Shown: positions 30,173 through 41,299 of the stretch, in pieces
Numbering within the stretch: position 1 is the stretch's first letter
How the letters are laid out: each line of letters begins with the position of its first letter
Assembly (NCBI GenBank): GCA_012934845.2
Contig: WNNJ02002141.1
Coordinates: forward strand, 1-64,000
Length of the DNA stretch: 64,000 nt
Source: Pomphorhynchus laevis
Lineage: Eukaryota > Acanthocephala > Palaeacanthocephala > Echinorhynchida > Pomphorhynchidae
Direction: 5' to 3'
The notes under the pieces: generated by a model
Told to the model about the DNA's origin: nothing
Database searches by the model: none
What the model saw: only the letters and a program-made list of their open reading frames with translations
Translations under genes and position numbers: made by a program

Positions 30173-30560
30173 TCATAAGGTTTTTTTAATGTAATTTTTT
30201 ACTAAATAAGTTCTCAAATGAATTGAGAAAAGGGTAGTATGTGGGAGATAGTTGGTAATGAAACGAGATAAATCTAAACCGCGATAATGGTGAATCCTTC
30301 CATTATCAAAAATAATAACATGATTTCTTATTATGGTTTCATCACGTGCAGCTTTTAATTCATTCAAACAAGTTTGAGATATTTCCCCCTGTAATCGCTT
30401 TATTCATGCACTTTAGATAGAGAAACTTATCCATAGACATTGCCGCAACAACAAAAATATTTATGCTCCTGCTTATGTAACTCTTGTTGTTCTTGTTCGG
30501 GAAATCTTGTTCTAATTGCCGAAATTTTTGAGCCGCAACTTAATTATAGGCTCGGTATTA
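30173..30560 (-). pseudogene. Tc1/IS630-like transposase relic
   Basis: Reverse-strand reading gives INIFVVAAMSMDKFLYLK, then ITGGNISNLF, a break, NELKAARDETIIRNHVII and FDNGRIHHYRG. The order (a strand with VVAAMS, then DN-RIHH) matches the catalytic core of DDE transposases of the Tc1/mariner-IS630 group, where the DN aspartate is the second metal ligand. The first Asp and the final D/E are not visible. It is a frame-broken fragment. No terminal inverted repeats were matched to it. Confidence 0.6.
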
Positions 30561-30619
30561 CGAGCTACAAGAACCGGAAGTACATTTTTACGGTGTAGGT
30601 AAAATTGCGAAGACACCTA

Positions 30620-32555
30620 TCAATCAATAATTATAATAATTATAATATTATATATTATATTATATATAATTATTGATATAATTACATTTGTAAGGAATAA
30701 CAAGTAAAATATAGATTTTCGATAAGAAGAATTAAATAAATGAGTGATGCTCCTGAAAGTGAGCCTCACCTCAAGTGTATTGGTATGCAAAATAGCGACA
30801 GACATGTAAATACGATAGATGTCATTTAAGCCTTGAATTTTCTTGCACATGAAATAATGCTACGATGGATCCAGTACGTTAGTTAGTGGAGTAAGAATGT
30901 TAATTGAGTCAATACTTCATAGTTAAATAAAAATATAGTAAAGACGAACGCACAGGTTATTTTTTAAAAATGTCAAATTGCATAGAAACCAGCTGATTCT
31001 TTTATAGCTTAAATAACACTGTATACGGTAGATCTTAAATTGCTTCCTGCCATGCCAAAGACCAAACGTGAAATATTTGGAGTCTGTTTTTGGCTACTAG
31101 AAATGAAGCAGTTATGAAAATAAGCGATTTGCCTCTTTACGATAATACTTTTAAACACTTTGTTTTTTGATATAGAGAGAGCAATGTGGTAATAAAGTCC
31201 AGTATTATTTCACTGTAAATTGACATGTCAACCCACATTACCAATAAAGCGCAACACGCAACATCTATTTGTTTCAACTAAAATCAAATAACAATCGATT
31301 TATATTTTGCGATGAATTTGCCTGATTATAAAAGGTGATCACCATTTTATCATCTTAACTGCAATGATAAATTACATTTCTTGCAAATATTTTGTAGGCA
31401 GTTACACAGATGGAGCTCCTGATTTGATAGGCTACAACAGGATTGTAGTTATATCTTTTTTATGAATGAACACTGTTATTGCAATTTCTCATTCAAGAAG
31501 AGAAAGATACTTTGCTGTCAAAAACACTAGTAAGGGACTAAGGGAAATCTTAGATCATATTGTTAAACTTTATAAAAATACAGCAATTATCCTATTTAAA
31601 CAGATTTCGGACTACGACGAAGACGTATTTTACATCATGTGTAAAGTATATCAATAAATGGAAATCATATGTGGGCATAACTATCCTTCTATGACGAGCT
31701 GCAATAAGGCCCTTCTTATACCTTTTTGAAATGATCAAAATAAAATATCGAAATGATTTTTTAAACACTAGGACAGGATTCTAGTGTTCTTATATTAATA
31801 GTAATGAAAACTTAGTACAAACGGTTACTTTTACAAGCTAAAGTAATATTATTTTAAAGTGGCCGTCGGACCACTTTAAAAGTGGTTTGGAGCTTTAAAA
31901 GTGCAACACAGGAGCTTTTTACGTTTTTAAAGCAATTATGCAATTTAATATCAAATTACTTGTTTTTTTGATTACCACATAGTTACAATATTTACCATAT
32001 ATATTTTTCACAACTTAATAGTTTGAATTCTAGCATGCAAAGAAAATGGGGAAATATTTTCGCATCCATTGACAACTTAAATATTTTTGAAGAAGATACA
32101 TACTTTTGAAAACTAAAAGTAAAGGAAGGCAGTTTAGAAATATCAACATCAGTAAGAATATTTGCAAAACTGAAATTTTGCAACATACCTTGGCAGTATG
32201 TGTGAATTATTATTTCAAATCCATTAACACTACGCAATATGACCGAACTAAATACCAGTTTGTAGAAATACCGAAAATATTAACTTTTGAAAGATTATCT
32301 TTCAAGACAAAATATTGTTGAAATTAAAAAGTAGCATCCCGGTTTTCTTTAATAAACTGTTTTTCTGCTTATTTTCAAGCAAGTTTAATGAATTTTATTT
32401 CTATTTCTGGTAATGAAAAAGTATAAATCAACAACATATTTCAAACTTACAACATATTATTAAAATATTAAATGTACAATATATAAATTAACAAAATATT
32501 ATTAAAATATTAAATTTACAATATAAAAAACAACAAACTATTAAAAATATATTTA
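30620..32555. other. No recognised gene
   Basis: AT-rich DNA. A 63-codon forward frame at 31466-31657 and a reverse 81-codon frame at 31992-32237 have ordinary amino-acid composition but no motif I know. Either could be an exon; nothing in the flanks decides it. Confidence 0.4.
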
Positions 32556-32559
32556 AACT

Positions 32560-33445
32560 AAATAAATTTAAAAAATAAAATTAAACTATTAAGCGGAAAT
32601 TTTTATTATAATATTATTATCAATTATTTATCAATTTATCTTTAATGAATTTATCAATTCATTAAAATTGACTTATTTTAAATTTCAATTTTAAATTTTA
32701 ACTTGATATAAATATAAATTATATAAAATCTTATATAATTATTTATGTATCTTTATTTTTGATATATAATTATTTATTTCTATTTATCGTATAAAATGCA
32801 TAGACTCAGTTATCTGATTTGTTTACTGATAAGTTATTATTGACCTTTGGACCGGTATTTCCCGGTATAATGACTGTCAGAAACGCTGGACTGTGTGTTA
32901 TTGATACGGTATTATTTTTCTGCTTATTTTCTCTGTTACTCTGAAATTACGTTAAAGTATTATAACTGAAACTATTTATTATTGAAAACTGTATAAATTG
33001 CGTAGACTTAGATTTGATAAATTAATTAATTAATTAATTAAACTAAATAAATTTAAAAATAAAATTACACTATTAAGCGGAAATTTTTTATGAATAGATA
33101 ATAAACAATATGTACTCTGTATTATAATAAGATACACTTGATAATCAAATTTCACTAGTGGAAATACGTCATTAGCATGACGTATTGGCCCCGCTGCTAT
33201 GTTGGGTCGAGTAATAGTGGCTGAAACCTGATAACATAGCATTGCCACCTGATGACCTCTAATCTGTATTCTTATACATCGCCTGTTATTTATTAGTCAA
33301 TTCATAAAAATTGACTTTTTAATTTTTAATTTTAACTTTTAACTTGATATAAATTATATAAAATCTTATGTAATTATATATTTTTTATCTTCATTTATAT
33401 TTAGTATAAAATACGTAGACTCGGTTATCTAATATGATTTGTAAG
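32560..33445 (-). repeat. Cluster of reversed family D repeats
   Basis: Reverse-strand copies of family D lie at about 32655-32832 and 33165-33445; the latter keeps gctgctatgttgggt and acctgatgacctctaatc, complements of conserved D blocks. A 50-bp direct repeat with actattaagcggaaattttt occurs near 32584 and 33067. It suggests nested or tandem insertion of the same family. Confidence 0.65.
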
Positions 33446-33559
33446 ATTTTATTAAATACATTATATTTTATATACATTAATCGGTTATCTGATTTGATTT
33501 GTAAGATTTTATTAGCATTAAACATTTTATATAATATTTATATAATATATTATATTTTG

Positions 33560-33740
33560 TTTAATGAAGAGTGGTCCCGCTTCATCATCGGGTGCCCCTA
33601 CGTCTTTCGACAACGCGATCTTGTGGCTTTGACGTGTGCTTACAGAGAAGTTAATAGAAAGTGCATGCTCGAGGTTTGAACCCCGTACATAGAGTTTGCA
33701 ATGCACAAGCCTCCATTCGGCCACGCGGGGCCGAATTAAT
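33560..33740 (+). repeat. tRNA-related SINE-like sequence
   Basis: A box A-like tggctttgacgtgtgcttac (33624-33643) and a good box B ggtttgaacccc (33673-33684) lie about 50 bases apart. The acceptor arm cannot be paired, so it is not a working tRNA gene. The segment ends with a GC-rich hairpin cggccacgcggggccg (33719-33734). It is GC-rich against its background, which fits a mobile insertion. Confidence 0.5.
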
Positions 33741-33749
33741 ATATCATAA

Positions 33750-34590
33750 TGTGCTCAGACTTACAATGCTGCAGATACTGTCTTAGAGTGTTAAGATTGG
33801 TCTTCACTATAACACAATAAGCAATCAACTATATTATATCGTTACCACGAAATGAGTAAGGAACATTTTCTGTATTTTAGCGGAATCGAAATGATATAAT
33901 TTGTTTTCGTTCATTTTGTTTAGATAAAAGAAGTGAACTTACAATTTAAAATATAAAATTATGTAAAATATAAAATTATGTTTAGATTACAACCTGAAAA
34001 GTAAATCTATGAGGATCGAGTTAATACACATTTGCTATTGTGAATTAAATTTTAGCGATAGTAGCGAAGTACTCCGGGATTACTTACAATGTAACAAGTA
34101 CTTAAAATGGGTTGCTAGCAGTATAATTAACATATAAAAATCAAGATATAACCAGATGCGTAACCTTATTGGGAATTAATAACGCGAATGCAGCTGTGTT
34201 CGCGAAATTCGCACTGCAAATTGGTAAAGCAGTAAATAGTTTATGATAATGAACATATTTAGCAACAAATAATATACAGTACCAAAAAAGCATTATTTAA
34301 AAAAGCTTAGTTATATACTTCTTAAAAAAGAATTACTATATTTAACAGCAATAATTATATTTTATAATTATATATTATATATTTATAATAATTTCAGCTA
34401 ATCAAAGATTAGAAAATATATAAAAACACAATTTAAAACAAATCGCTTACAAATTGCAATCCAGTTACGCACTGCAGAAATATTGAGACGAGCTTTTCTG
34501 AATGTAGATAGCCAATGTTTGGTTCCACTCTTATTTTGTTGGTACTACCGATTATTCTCTATTGCTCATTTAGTTGTTACCTAATTACAA
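33750..34590. other. No recognised feature
   Basis: AT-rich DNA with a short tandem aaaatataaaattatgt near 33950. No gene is seen. Confidence 0.5.
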
Positions 34591-34985
34591 TATGTTAGCG
34601 TAGACGTCTCGAAGATATATTTAAACGTGCTACTAAGCTCGAAAATTTGGAACATATTTCGTAGTTTTACGCCTTAATGTTCTTGATGTTCCTACGTTAC
34701 GGTCTATGCGTGATCGTGTCGATTTGATCCTTGTATAGCATATACCCTACGATATGAACCATCCTCTTAGTAACATGCAACGTCTATGAAATTAGTCCCA
34801 CTTGTGCGGTCACACTCTGATGCTGCAAACCCCTCAAATCCAGCACACCCGGGCATACCGTACATCTAAGTGTGTTGATGGACTTTGAAACAAACTTCTG
34901 GCTTTAAGTCTTCATCTACAGTGAACCGGTTTAAGAAATGCCTGGACAGAGACTCTTATACGGATATTAGACGATCTTTATAAGA
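34590..34985 (+). pseudogene. CR1-like LINE C-terminus, decayed
   Basis: Frames read RRLEDIFKRATKLENL, then LNVLDVPTLRSMRDRVDLI, and near the end VNRFKKCLDRDSYTDIRR. These align with RILRRFTKLCPQVRYLP, LNMPTVRERFLLFDLL and INEFKSNIKNW of LINE A, so it is an older relative of families A and E. Frame breaks separate the pieces. The reverse transcriptase core is absent. Confidence 0.65.
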
Positions 34986-35295
34986 ATAATGATTTGTTGA
35001 GACATGTTTGTAATTAAATTCAATTTGTTTGTGATCCCACCTATTAACGAGCTGTTTGGTCAACTGGTAGTGACAGAATAATAATTAATTTAGTTTACAT
35101 CGAATAGACGTGTGTATAACCTATTACTTTTTGCTGAGTTTTCGAGTATCGAATTTTTATGTATATCAACTTAACAATATGCATTCTAACTTGCTTTTCG
35201 CATAAGCTATAACGTGGAAATTACTTGCTCCAACATCATAACAAATATTGTCTGAGTGCTTGTAAATTTTGCAATCAGGACATTTTTAATTCATT

Positions 35296-35580
35296 TTGTT
35301 CACTCACCCAGAGGTGCGCGGCGATTATATATACCATCTTACAAAATGTGCTTTCATAGTAGATGACAGCTTATTAGCATCACCAGGTCAATTTGTAGCA
35401 ATCAAAGGTTACACAAGAAATTCTAAAAATCCAGCTACAATAAATTATTTACTTCAAATAGTCGTGGGTAACTTTTTAAACGACTTTGATGAGTTTTCGG
35501 TGAATGGCGAATTTTTTAGTCAAAAACAAAATAATATTTTCATACATAATAAAGCTATTTTTATTATAAAAACTCGATGA
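35296..35580 (+). CDS. Unrecognised open frame, possible exon
   Basis: A 94-codon frame with no in-frame ATG at its start. It includes GDYIYHLTKCAFIVDDSLLA, PGQFVAIKGYTRN and NYLLQIVVGNFLNDF. A pyrimidine-rich stretch ending in cacccag at 35301-35311 could be a 3' splice site, so coding may begin near 35312. The composition is more protein-like than its neighbours. I do not recognise the family; it may be an exon of a host gene or a transposon piece. Confidence 0.25.
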   Translation: MFTHPEVRGDYIYHLTKCAFIVDDSLLASPGQFVAIKGYTRNSKNPATINYLLQIVVGNFLNDFDEFSVNGEFFSQKQNNIFIHNKAIFIIKTR

Positions 35581-35603
35581 CCGAAACTCAACAAAGACGT
35601 ATG

Positions 35604-35875
35604 AGTCAAATCAGCTAACTGAATTATGCATTTAATAAAATAAAATTAAAAATAATAAATAATGCTAAATCAAAATTTAATAATTAAATAATTAATAATT
35701 AAATAATTATAATAAATAATTGTTATATAAGATTTTATATTATTTATATCAAGTTAAAATAAAAAATTGAAATTTAAAATAAAAGTCAATTTTAATGAAT
35801 TGACTAATAAATAACAGAAGATGTATCATAATAAGAATTAGAGGTTATCAGGAGAAACTGCTATGCTAAGTTACT
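35604..35875 (+). repeat. Interspersed repeat family D, copy
   Basis: Shares atcagctaactga, aataatgctaaatcaaaatt and agaggttatcaggagaaact with the copy at 824-1165. The GC-richer end of the family is missing here. Confidence 0.75.
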
Positions 35876-36007
35876 TTTTACTTTTTTGAATAAACTAAAT
35901 TAATTTATTGTGGCTGAAATATTCCAAATTGATTTTGTAATCTTTTGTAACCTGTGAATATTATAAATTGACTTGACGATGGCGATAAGCAGAAATATTG
36001 TTAGCAA

Positions 36008-36110
36008 GTCATAATATAATATATTATATTAATATATTGATTAATATATTAATTAATATATATATTAATATATTAATATATTAATATATCAATATATTAA
36101 TATAATAAGC
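36008..36110. repeat. Low-complexity tatattaa tract
   Basis: About 100 bases of ttaatatattaatat repeats with self-complementarity. No other feature. Confidence 0.8.
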
Positions 36111-36310
36111 AGAAATATAGTCAGTTTATTTTTGTCTTTCATTGCTGAGATTAGGATTTCATGAGTACGTAACAATTGTCATATTTTAAGAAATAATTCA
36201 ATCTAGTAAGTAATAATAAAAATAATATTATAATATTATATAATATTATATCTTTAATATCAAATAATTAAACACGTTAGCATTAATATAATTTACTTAT
36301 GAAATTAAGA

Positions 36311-36525
36311 AGTTATTGGAGCTAGATCACAACAGGGGGAAATTTTATTCGATATTTCGATAACCTCTGTTAGCATCTTCACAAAATTATCTGAAAATTA
36401 CCTGAAGAATATTACCTGTAATTTGCTGACGATGCTAGCATAGGTTAGTGAAATATCAAATATAATTTTATCCTTTCTTGACCCAGCTTCAATATTTTTT
36501 ATCAATAATGGATCATTATCAACTT
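36311..36525. repeat. Inverted-repeat element, family H copy 2
   Basis: Ends are agttattggagctagatcac (36311) and the complementary gacccagcttcaatatttttt followed by atcaataatggatcattatc. Inner inverted modules gatatttcgataacctctgt (36351) and gatgctagcataggttagtg (36433) mirror each other imperfectly. Same layout as 53041-53250. Confidence 0.75.
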
Positions 36526-36539
36526 TTGAAAATTAATAA

Positions 36540-37465
36540 TAAAGAATTTAATTCAGTTTACAGATTAAACTCACAGATTACAGATAAGATTAAACTCACA
36601 GGTTTATTTTTTCATGAGTCATTCGATTGTTGATTTTCATAAGTCGTTAACCAATAACTAATTAGTCCTTAGTCGTTAGTCAATAAATAATTAGTCCTTA
36701 GTCGTTAGACATTTTCTACTATTTAAATAAAGACTCGTTCCAAATTCGTTTACGAAAAATAACAAAACTTATCTGGCCAATTGAGGTTCATTCCGAAGCA
36801 TGTGCCCGTTCTACAGCAATGACTGATTCCATTACTTATTCCATTACCTTTGGTCCAACCGTTTTGTCAGTAAACTTATGAAAGTATACGCTTATGTGGA
36901 CAATTTAGATAAGTTACGAAATTTATTTGAAAATGTAGTTATTGCTCACAGAAATTTGATGGATTATCCTTTAAATAAGAACGTTATTCCACATATTTGC
37001 ACATATGTTATCAATTATAGCATTTGCTTCTAAAGCAACTGATTTTTTAGAGACTTGTTATACATGGGCATCAGTAAATAAATCGACTTGTGTTGAATCA
37101 TGAAAACTAAGTTGTGCTAATTATATAAAAATATCAATGAATAATTGTATGTAACTATTTTAGCAATTTGTACTGACCATTATTCCAACTTAATTAGTCC
37201 AGTGCGGAGGAGTCGCTTCAAAACCGCAGTAATGCTTAATTGCTTAGACATATTTACAGCAGTAGGATGTTGAGAAACTTACGATTGGTGCTATATCAAA
37301 CATACACCCATGTTTTGAGCATATATTAACGTGAAATAAAATTTCACGTTAACAGTAGGGGCTGGCAAATCTTACAAATTCCTATTATAGTTGAACTACC
37401 TAATTGACACGCTCTTATGACACTAAAGAAAAAGGCAAATAAATATTAGTTATTAATAAAATCAT
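36540..37465. other. No recognised gene; short tandem repeat
   Basis: A 31-bp phrase around attagtccttagtcgttag is duplicated at 36660-36715. A 51-codon frame from ATG 36879 (MKVYAYVDNLDKLRNLF) looks protein-like but I cannot assign it. tgaaattttatttcacgtta near 37330 forms a small palindrome. Confidence 0.4.
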
Positions 37466-37469
37466 ATAA

Positions 37470-37700
37470 ATTAACGAAGTCTACGTGTTTTATACTAAAA
37501 AATATTTTAATATTAAGACAGAAATTTTATAATTCATATCCTTAATAATCTTCTGAAATACATTTTTTGATTAATAAATAGTATACCATATCTAGAATTA
37601 AGATTACATGTCATCCGGATGAACTGTTATGTTTTTAGATTTTCAGACCTTATTCCTTGACTCAACATAGCGGTGAGGCCAAATACATGCTGATGTCATC
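37470..37700 (+). repeat. Interspersed repeat family D, diverged copy
   Basis: Keeps cgaagtctacgtgtttta, catgtcatccggatgaactg and caacatagcggtgaggccaa, matching the copy at 824-1165 in order. Confidence 0.65.
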
Positions 37701-37959
37701 TTATGTAATCTGATTATTTAGTGTGATGGCCAAATAGATTGTAATATCTTAATTATAAGGAAAGACTGAAAATTTAATTTTTATACTCAATATGTCGATT
37801 AATAAATTGTGTATGTGATACATAACACCACAAATATTGAGTTATTAATTATAGGACGAAAGTGAAATCGATGCGTAATCGAACGAAAGTCGAAGACAAA
37901 TCGAATGGCTGCCAATGTCAACTTACATTGACAGTCGTTCAAATGAACACGTTGATTTT

Positions 37960-38356
37960 AGCGACCTCTATTATTTGGAGAATGTTCAACTAGGCATCGC
38001 TAGTTCATGGAGATTTTAGCGAGTACAATCTAATCCTATCATCTCAACAAAGACTCGTGGTTATAGATGTATCACAGTCCGTTACATTAGAACATCCAGC
38101 TTCACTTGTTTTCCTAAGGCGTGAGTGTGCGAATCTAAACAAATACTTTAGATGCTGAGTAAATCGTTTTGTAGATGTAAAATCATTGTTTTTTTTGATC
38201 ACCGAAGCTCAATGGAAGAATTGGACACTAGACGAGGCAAAGTCCGAGTTCGGTAAATTGTTGATTGATGTAAGTCAAACGGTGGACAGTGCTTTTCTTT
38301 CCGTGTATATACCTAATGTATATACTTCTACATTAAAAGTTAAGAAAAGAAAATAA
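37960..38356 (+). pseudogene. RIOK1: RIO kinase 1-like relic
   Basis: One forward frame from 37994 reads LVHGDFSEYN (38000-38029), LVVIDVSQSV, EHPASLVFLRRECANLNKYF, then an in-frame TGA, VNRFVDVKSLFFLITE, and ends near AFLSVYIPNVY before TAA at 38354. The HxDxSEYN catalytic loop and the IDVSQSV metal-binding loop are signatures of RIO kinases, and HP-x-LxFLRxxCANxN is typical of RIOK1, a ribosome-maturation kinase/ATPase. A TAG precedes the catalytic loop, where a neighbouring frame reads LENVQLG, like the RIOK1 KNVQLS block, implying a deletion. No intron is visible. It is probably a processed or degenerate copy; the functional gene must lie elsewhere. Confidence 0.75.
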
Positions 38357-38379
38357 ATCAAACATATCTCCACCCATTG

Positions 38380-39090
38380 TATCTTTTGCCTCATCGATCA
38401 TCCCTATAGTCCACAATCTCACTTTCTTAGGCTTCCATTTCGATGATCACCTTTCCCTTAAACCCTTCGTCCGTGACAAGGTCCGCTCGTCTAACTTAAT
38501 TCTCCGTGACATCCGCCGTATCCGCCCCCTTATCGACTTCCGTTCTTGTATGTCTCTTCTTTTCACTAAAATCGATTACTGCCTTAGCCTTTTCGCCGAT
38601 TCTCCAAAATCCATCATCCTACCCCTACAACGAATAATCAACACCGCCGTTCGAGTGCTCTTTCGCCTCCGTCGCTTCGACCACACATCCACATATTTTG
38701 CCCAACTCTCCTGGCCCACCATCCACATCCGCATCAAACTCCGCCTTCTTCTCATTACTTTTCGTCTCATCGCTGTCGGCTCCCCATCGTTCATCAACCT
38801 TCCTTTCTTAGACGATACTCGCCCCACCTCGATATCGCTTCGTTCCTGTCATACCCTTTTACTCCACGTTCCTAATTACTCCAACAACTACGGTCTCCGA
38901 TCCTTCTTCGTCGCCGCCTCACTCGCCTGGAATAAACTCCCTCTCGACGTCCGCCGCGCTTTCTCCTTTATCACAGTCAAACACCTCCTCCGTTCACACC
39001 TTCTCGACACCTAATTCACAGTCTTGTTTTGTTGTGGTCATGTAAGCGTGAGCTGGCACGCATTTGCCACGTTAAAATAAATCCTTTTTA
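38380..39090 (+). pseudogene. LINE family C, 5'-truncated copy C2
   Basis: It begins after the reverse transcriptase catalytic motif. The frame reads LTFLGFHFDDHLSLKPFVRD, FTKIDYCLSLFADSPKS, PLQRIINTAVRVLFRLRRFD and AASLAWNKLPLDVRR, matching LINE C1 (for example FLGFHFDNRLSLKPFVRD). The 3' UTR ends with catgtaagcgtgagctggca and cgcatttgccacgtta. The coding part is open for at least 154 codons, so it is younger than most neighbours. It starts only about 25 bp after the RIOK1-like stop codon. GC content is far above the flanks. Confidence 0.85.
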
Positions 39091-39229
39091 AAGAAAAATT
39101 AAATAAATTTTAAGAAAATGATATTATTTTCTATTGAAAAGATTTTACTATTTCCGAAACCTATTTTATGGGCTTCTACAGAGTGGTTAATAGCTGACCA
39201 CTCTTTGAATTAAAAAGGGATTAAAAACA

Positions 39230-39412
39230 GCGGTATAACCGATTCGGTTCTAACTATTCTAACATCCCGACCAAGAAGCGATTCTAATGTCATACCAGAC
39301 AGATTGACTACAATTTCAAAATTTTAACTGTACTTTAATTCTGTTTTATGTTTTGGTGAGCAGATTGAATAGCCTTAAGGCTTTGTATTGTAAATTAATA
39401 ATATCCTAATAT
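39230..39412 (+). pseudogene. CR1-like LINE 3' tail
   Basis: The 3' UTR gtgagcagattgaatagccttaaggctttgt (read as two parts around 39357-39387) matches the stem-loop ends of LINE A (3831 onward) and of the fragment at 5272. It ends in a taataat tail. Almost no coding sequence is left. Confidence 0.55.
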
Positions 39413-39414
39413 TT

Positions 39415-40330
39415 ATGTTGTTCAATGCATTTAAATAATCCTTGGATAAATTTACCTATATATCCCTTATCAAAGTCTTCAGTGTATTTTGTATACAATA
39501 TCATGTTTTTTGTGTTGCTATTTGCCTTAAAATATATTCGTTAATTTTTTTATTCCTGTGTGTGATATTTTATGCTTGATTATTTCACAATCCTAATGAT
39601 CATCAATATATGGGATACCCATGTATTGATTATCATCAAACTCAGTCATCAAGCTGATGATTTACTTGATTACTCCTAACATTATTTATTTAAAACAAAA
39701 TTTTTTAATAGCTAGTCAGGATATCCTCAATTTAAAATACTTGAAAATTGTATCATCCCTGTTGTTTTTTAACTTTAAGAACTTATTTCTTTGGCTTTTA
39801 AGAAAAGCGAGGAATTTATGAAAAGGTTCCATTTTGTAAGAATGTTGCTTTTCATACCTACAATATTGGGATAACTTGTTTTGAAAATACATAAGCTTTT
39901 ATTGTGTTCGTGCGAGATCTATAAATGCCCAAATAAGGAAAGGTAGATATCTGCCCTCTTATTTTGTAAGGTCCATTGAATGTTCTCTCATCTTGTCTAT
40001 TCATTTTAACTAATATTTAATCCGGGTCGAATGTTTCTTGAAAAAGAATGAACGCATCATAAACCTACCTAAACAATAAACGCATCACCACATACCTAAA
40101 GAATTTACGCATCATATACAAACCTAAGCATGGGATTCTAAGTATGGAAAATTTCTAAAAGGTTATATACTATCGTTTCAGCAGTAAATAGTGATAAAGG
40201 ACAAGCAGGAACCAATCGATGATTTTCTGTAAGCAATCAACAAATATCTTGACGTTTAACTCGTCACAACTTTATTTTTATATATTCAAACTTTCTAGCA
40301 ACTTTAAGACTTGAATCTTCATATTGCAGC
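39415..40330. other. No recognised feature
   Basis: AT-rich DNA with a short inverted element around atgatcatcaatatatggga (39597) and tgattatcatcaaactcagt (39628). No gene is seen. Confidence 0.5.
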
Positions 40331-40334
40331 CGAA

Positions 40335-41098
40335 TTAAGGTAATATCGATTGTTCATTCATGTTTGAACTGAAGAAATCAATCCCAAAATAACAAAATAA
40401 AATTGCTACAAGAAAATATAGTAGGAAATTATATTCTTCTGGGGATCTGCCGGCGATCGTCTCTCTGATGCATGCCCCGTTACCCCTCTGAATGTCTGCG
40501 CTGATCCTCTGTAGCAGAAATCTCCCTGAGCGTAGGTCGCTGGTCGCTCGCTGGATTTTTCTTCCGAGTGATATCAAGAATACTTCAGCGTTTTTCCCAA
40601 GTGCGCGCATGGATTCGACAGCTATAGGTACAAAAACCGTGAACGGGGGATTCAGGTCGCTGTACTTTGTGCGCTTTCTTCGCTCGGCGTCCGATGCAAA
40701 GGTGCCTGCACCTAGTAATAAATGGGTCAAATAGGATGATACCAGTGTGTTCACACATGTGCAGTCCAATGCGAGAAGCCTCCCACGTTCCCATGGCACA
40801 AGAGTAGCGCCGTCTGACCGTTTACTATCGGTACGCAGCATTCCAATTGGCTCCAATGTACTCGGGTAACCTGCAACGGCGATTGACGCTCTGATTATGG
40901 CATTCATCTGTGCGTGCCGAAAATGTCGTCCAATCGACTTATGGCAGTCCAATCCGTGCCACCCAAAATAATCCACCGCTGCTCCGCAGTGACATCTATG
41001 CGCTGCACATATACGAAGTCCCAAATGTAGGACAACTGCAATTCTTACGGTTTCGTCGTCCAGCCTTGTACCTGTAGAGGTGCATAGGACGGCCTCTT
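40335..41098 (-). CDS. Retroelement C-terminal domain with CCHC and nuclease-like motif
   Basis: An open reverse frame of about 254 codons without a proper start; I extend it upstream of 41024 because LDDETVRIAVVLHLGLRIC continues in frame. Then come CHCGAAVDYFGWHGLDCHK (Cys-His cluster), HAQMNAIIRASIAVAGYPST, LEPIGMLRTDSKRSDGATLV, and ALDCTCVNTLVSSYL. Many invertebrate retroelement proteins carry a tract with these landmarks, where the motif is RPDG...WDATC-DT and may be a PD-(D/E)XK-type nuclease; here it is RSDG...LDCTC-NT. No reverse transcriptase is attached on either side. Either a severed fragment or an orphan domain. The family assignment comes from memory of sequence patterns. Confidence 0.55.
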
Positions 41099-41299
41099 CA
41101 TGATTTAATTATTAATCAAACAGGAAAGAATGAAAATTTGCTGGATTTTGTCGCATTTCAGATAGCCAACTGCTATTATCGTGACAAAACAATATTTACA
41201 AAAAAGTCTTCAAAAAGTTTCCATATATTAAATAACAACTAGTATTTCTACACATTCCATACATTAAAGGACCGTTGTGAAAGTCGCACAACGTTTGGG

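Noticed and set aside
33558-33612. Reverse-strand hammerhead (GAAAGAC and CGATGATGA)
   Set aside because: The core box is not CTGANGA and no consistent stems could be drawn.
33600-33690. A tRNA gene
   Set aside because: Box A and box B are present but the acceptor and anticodon arms do not pair; better read as a SINE-like remnant.
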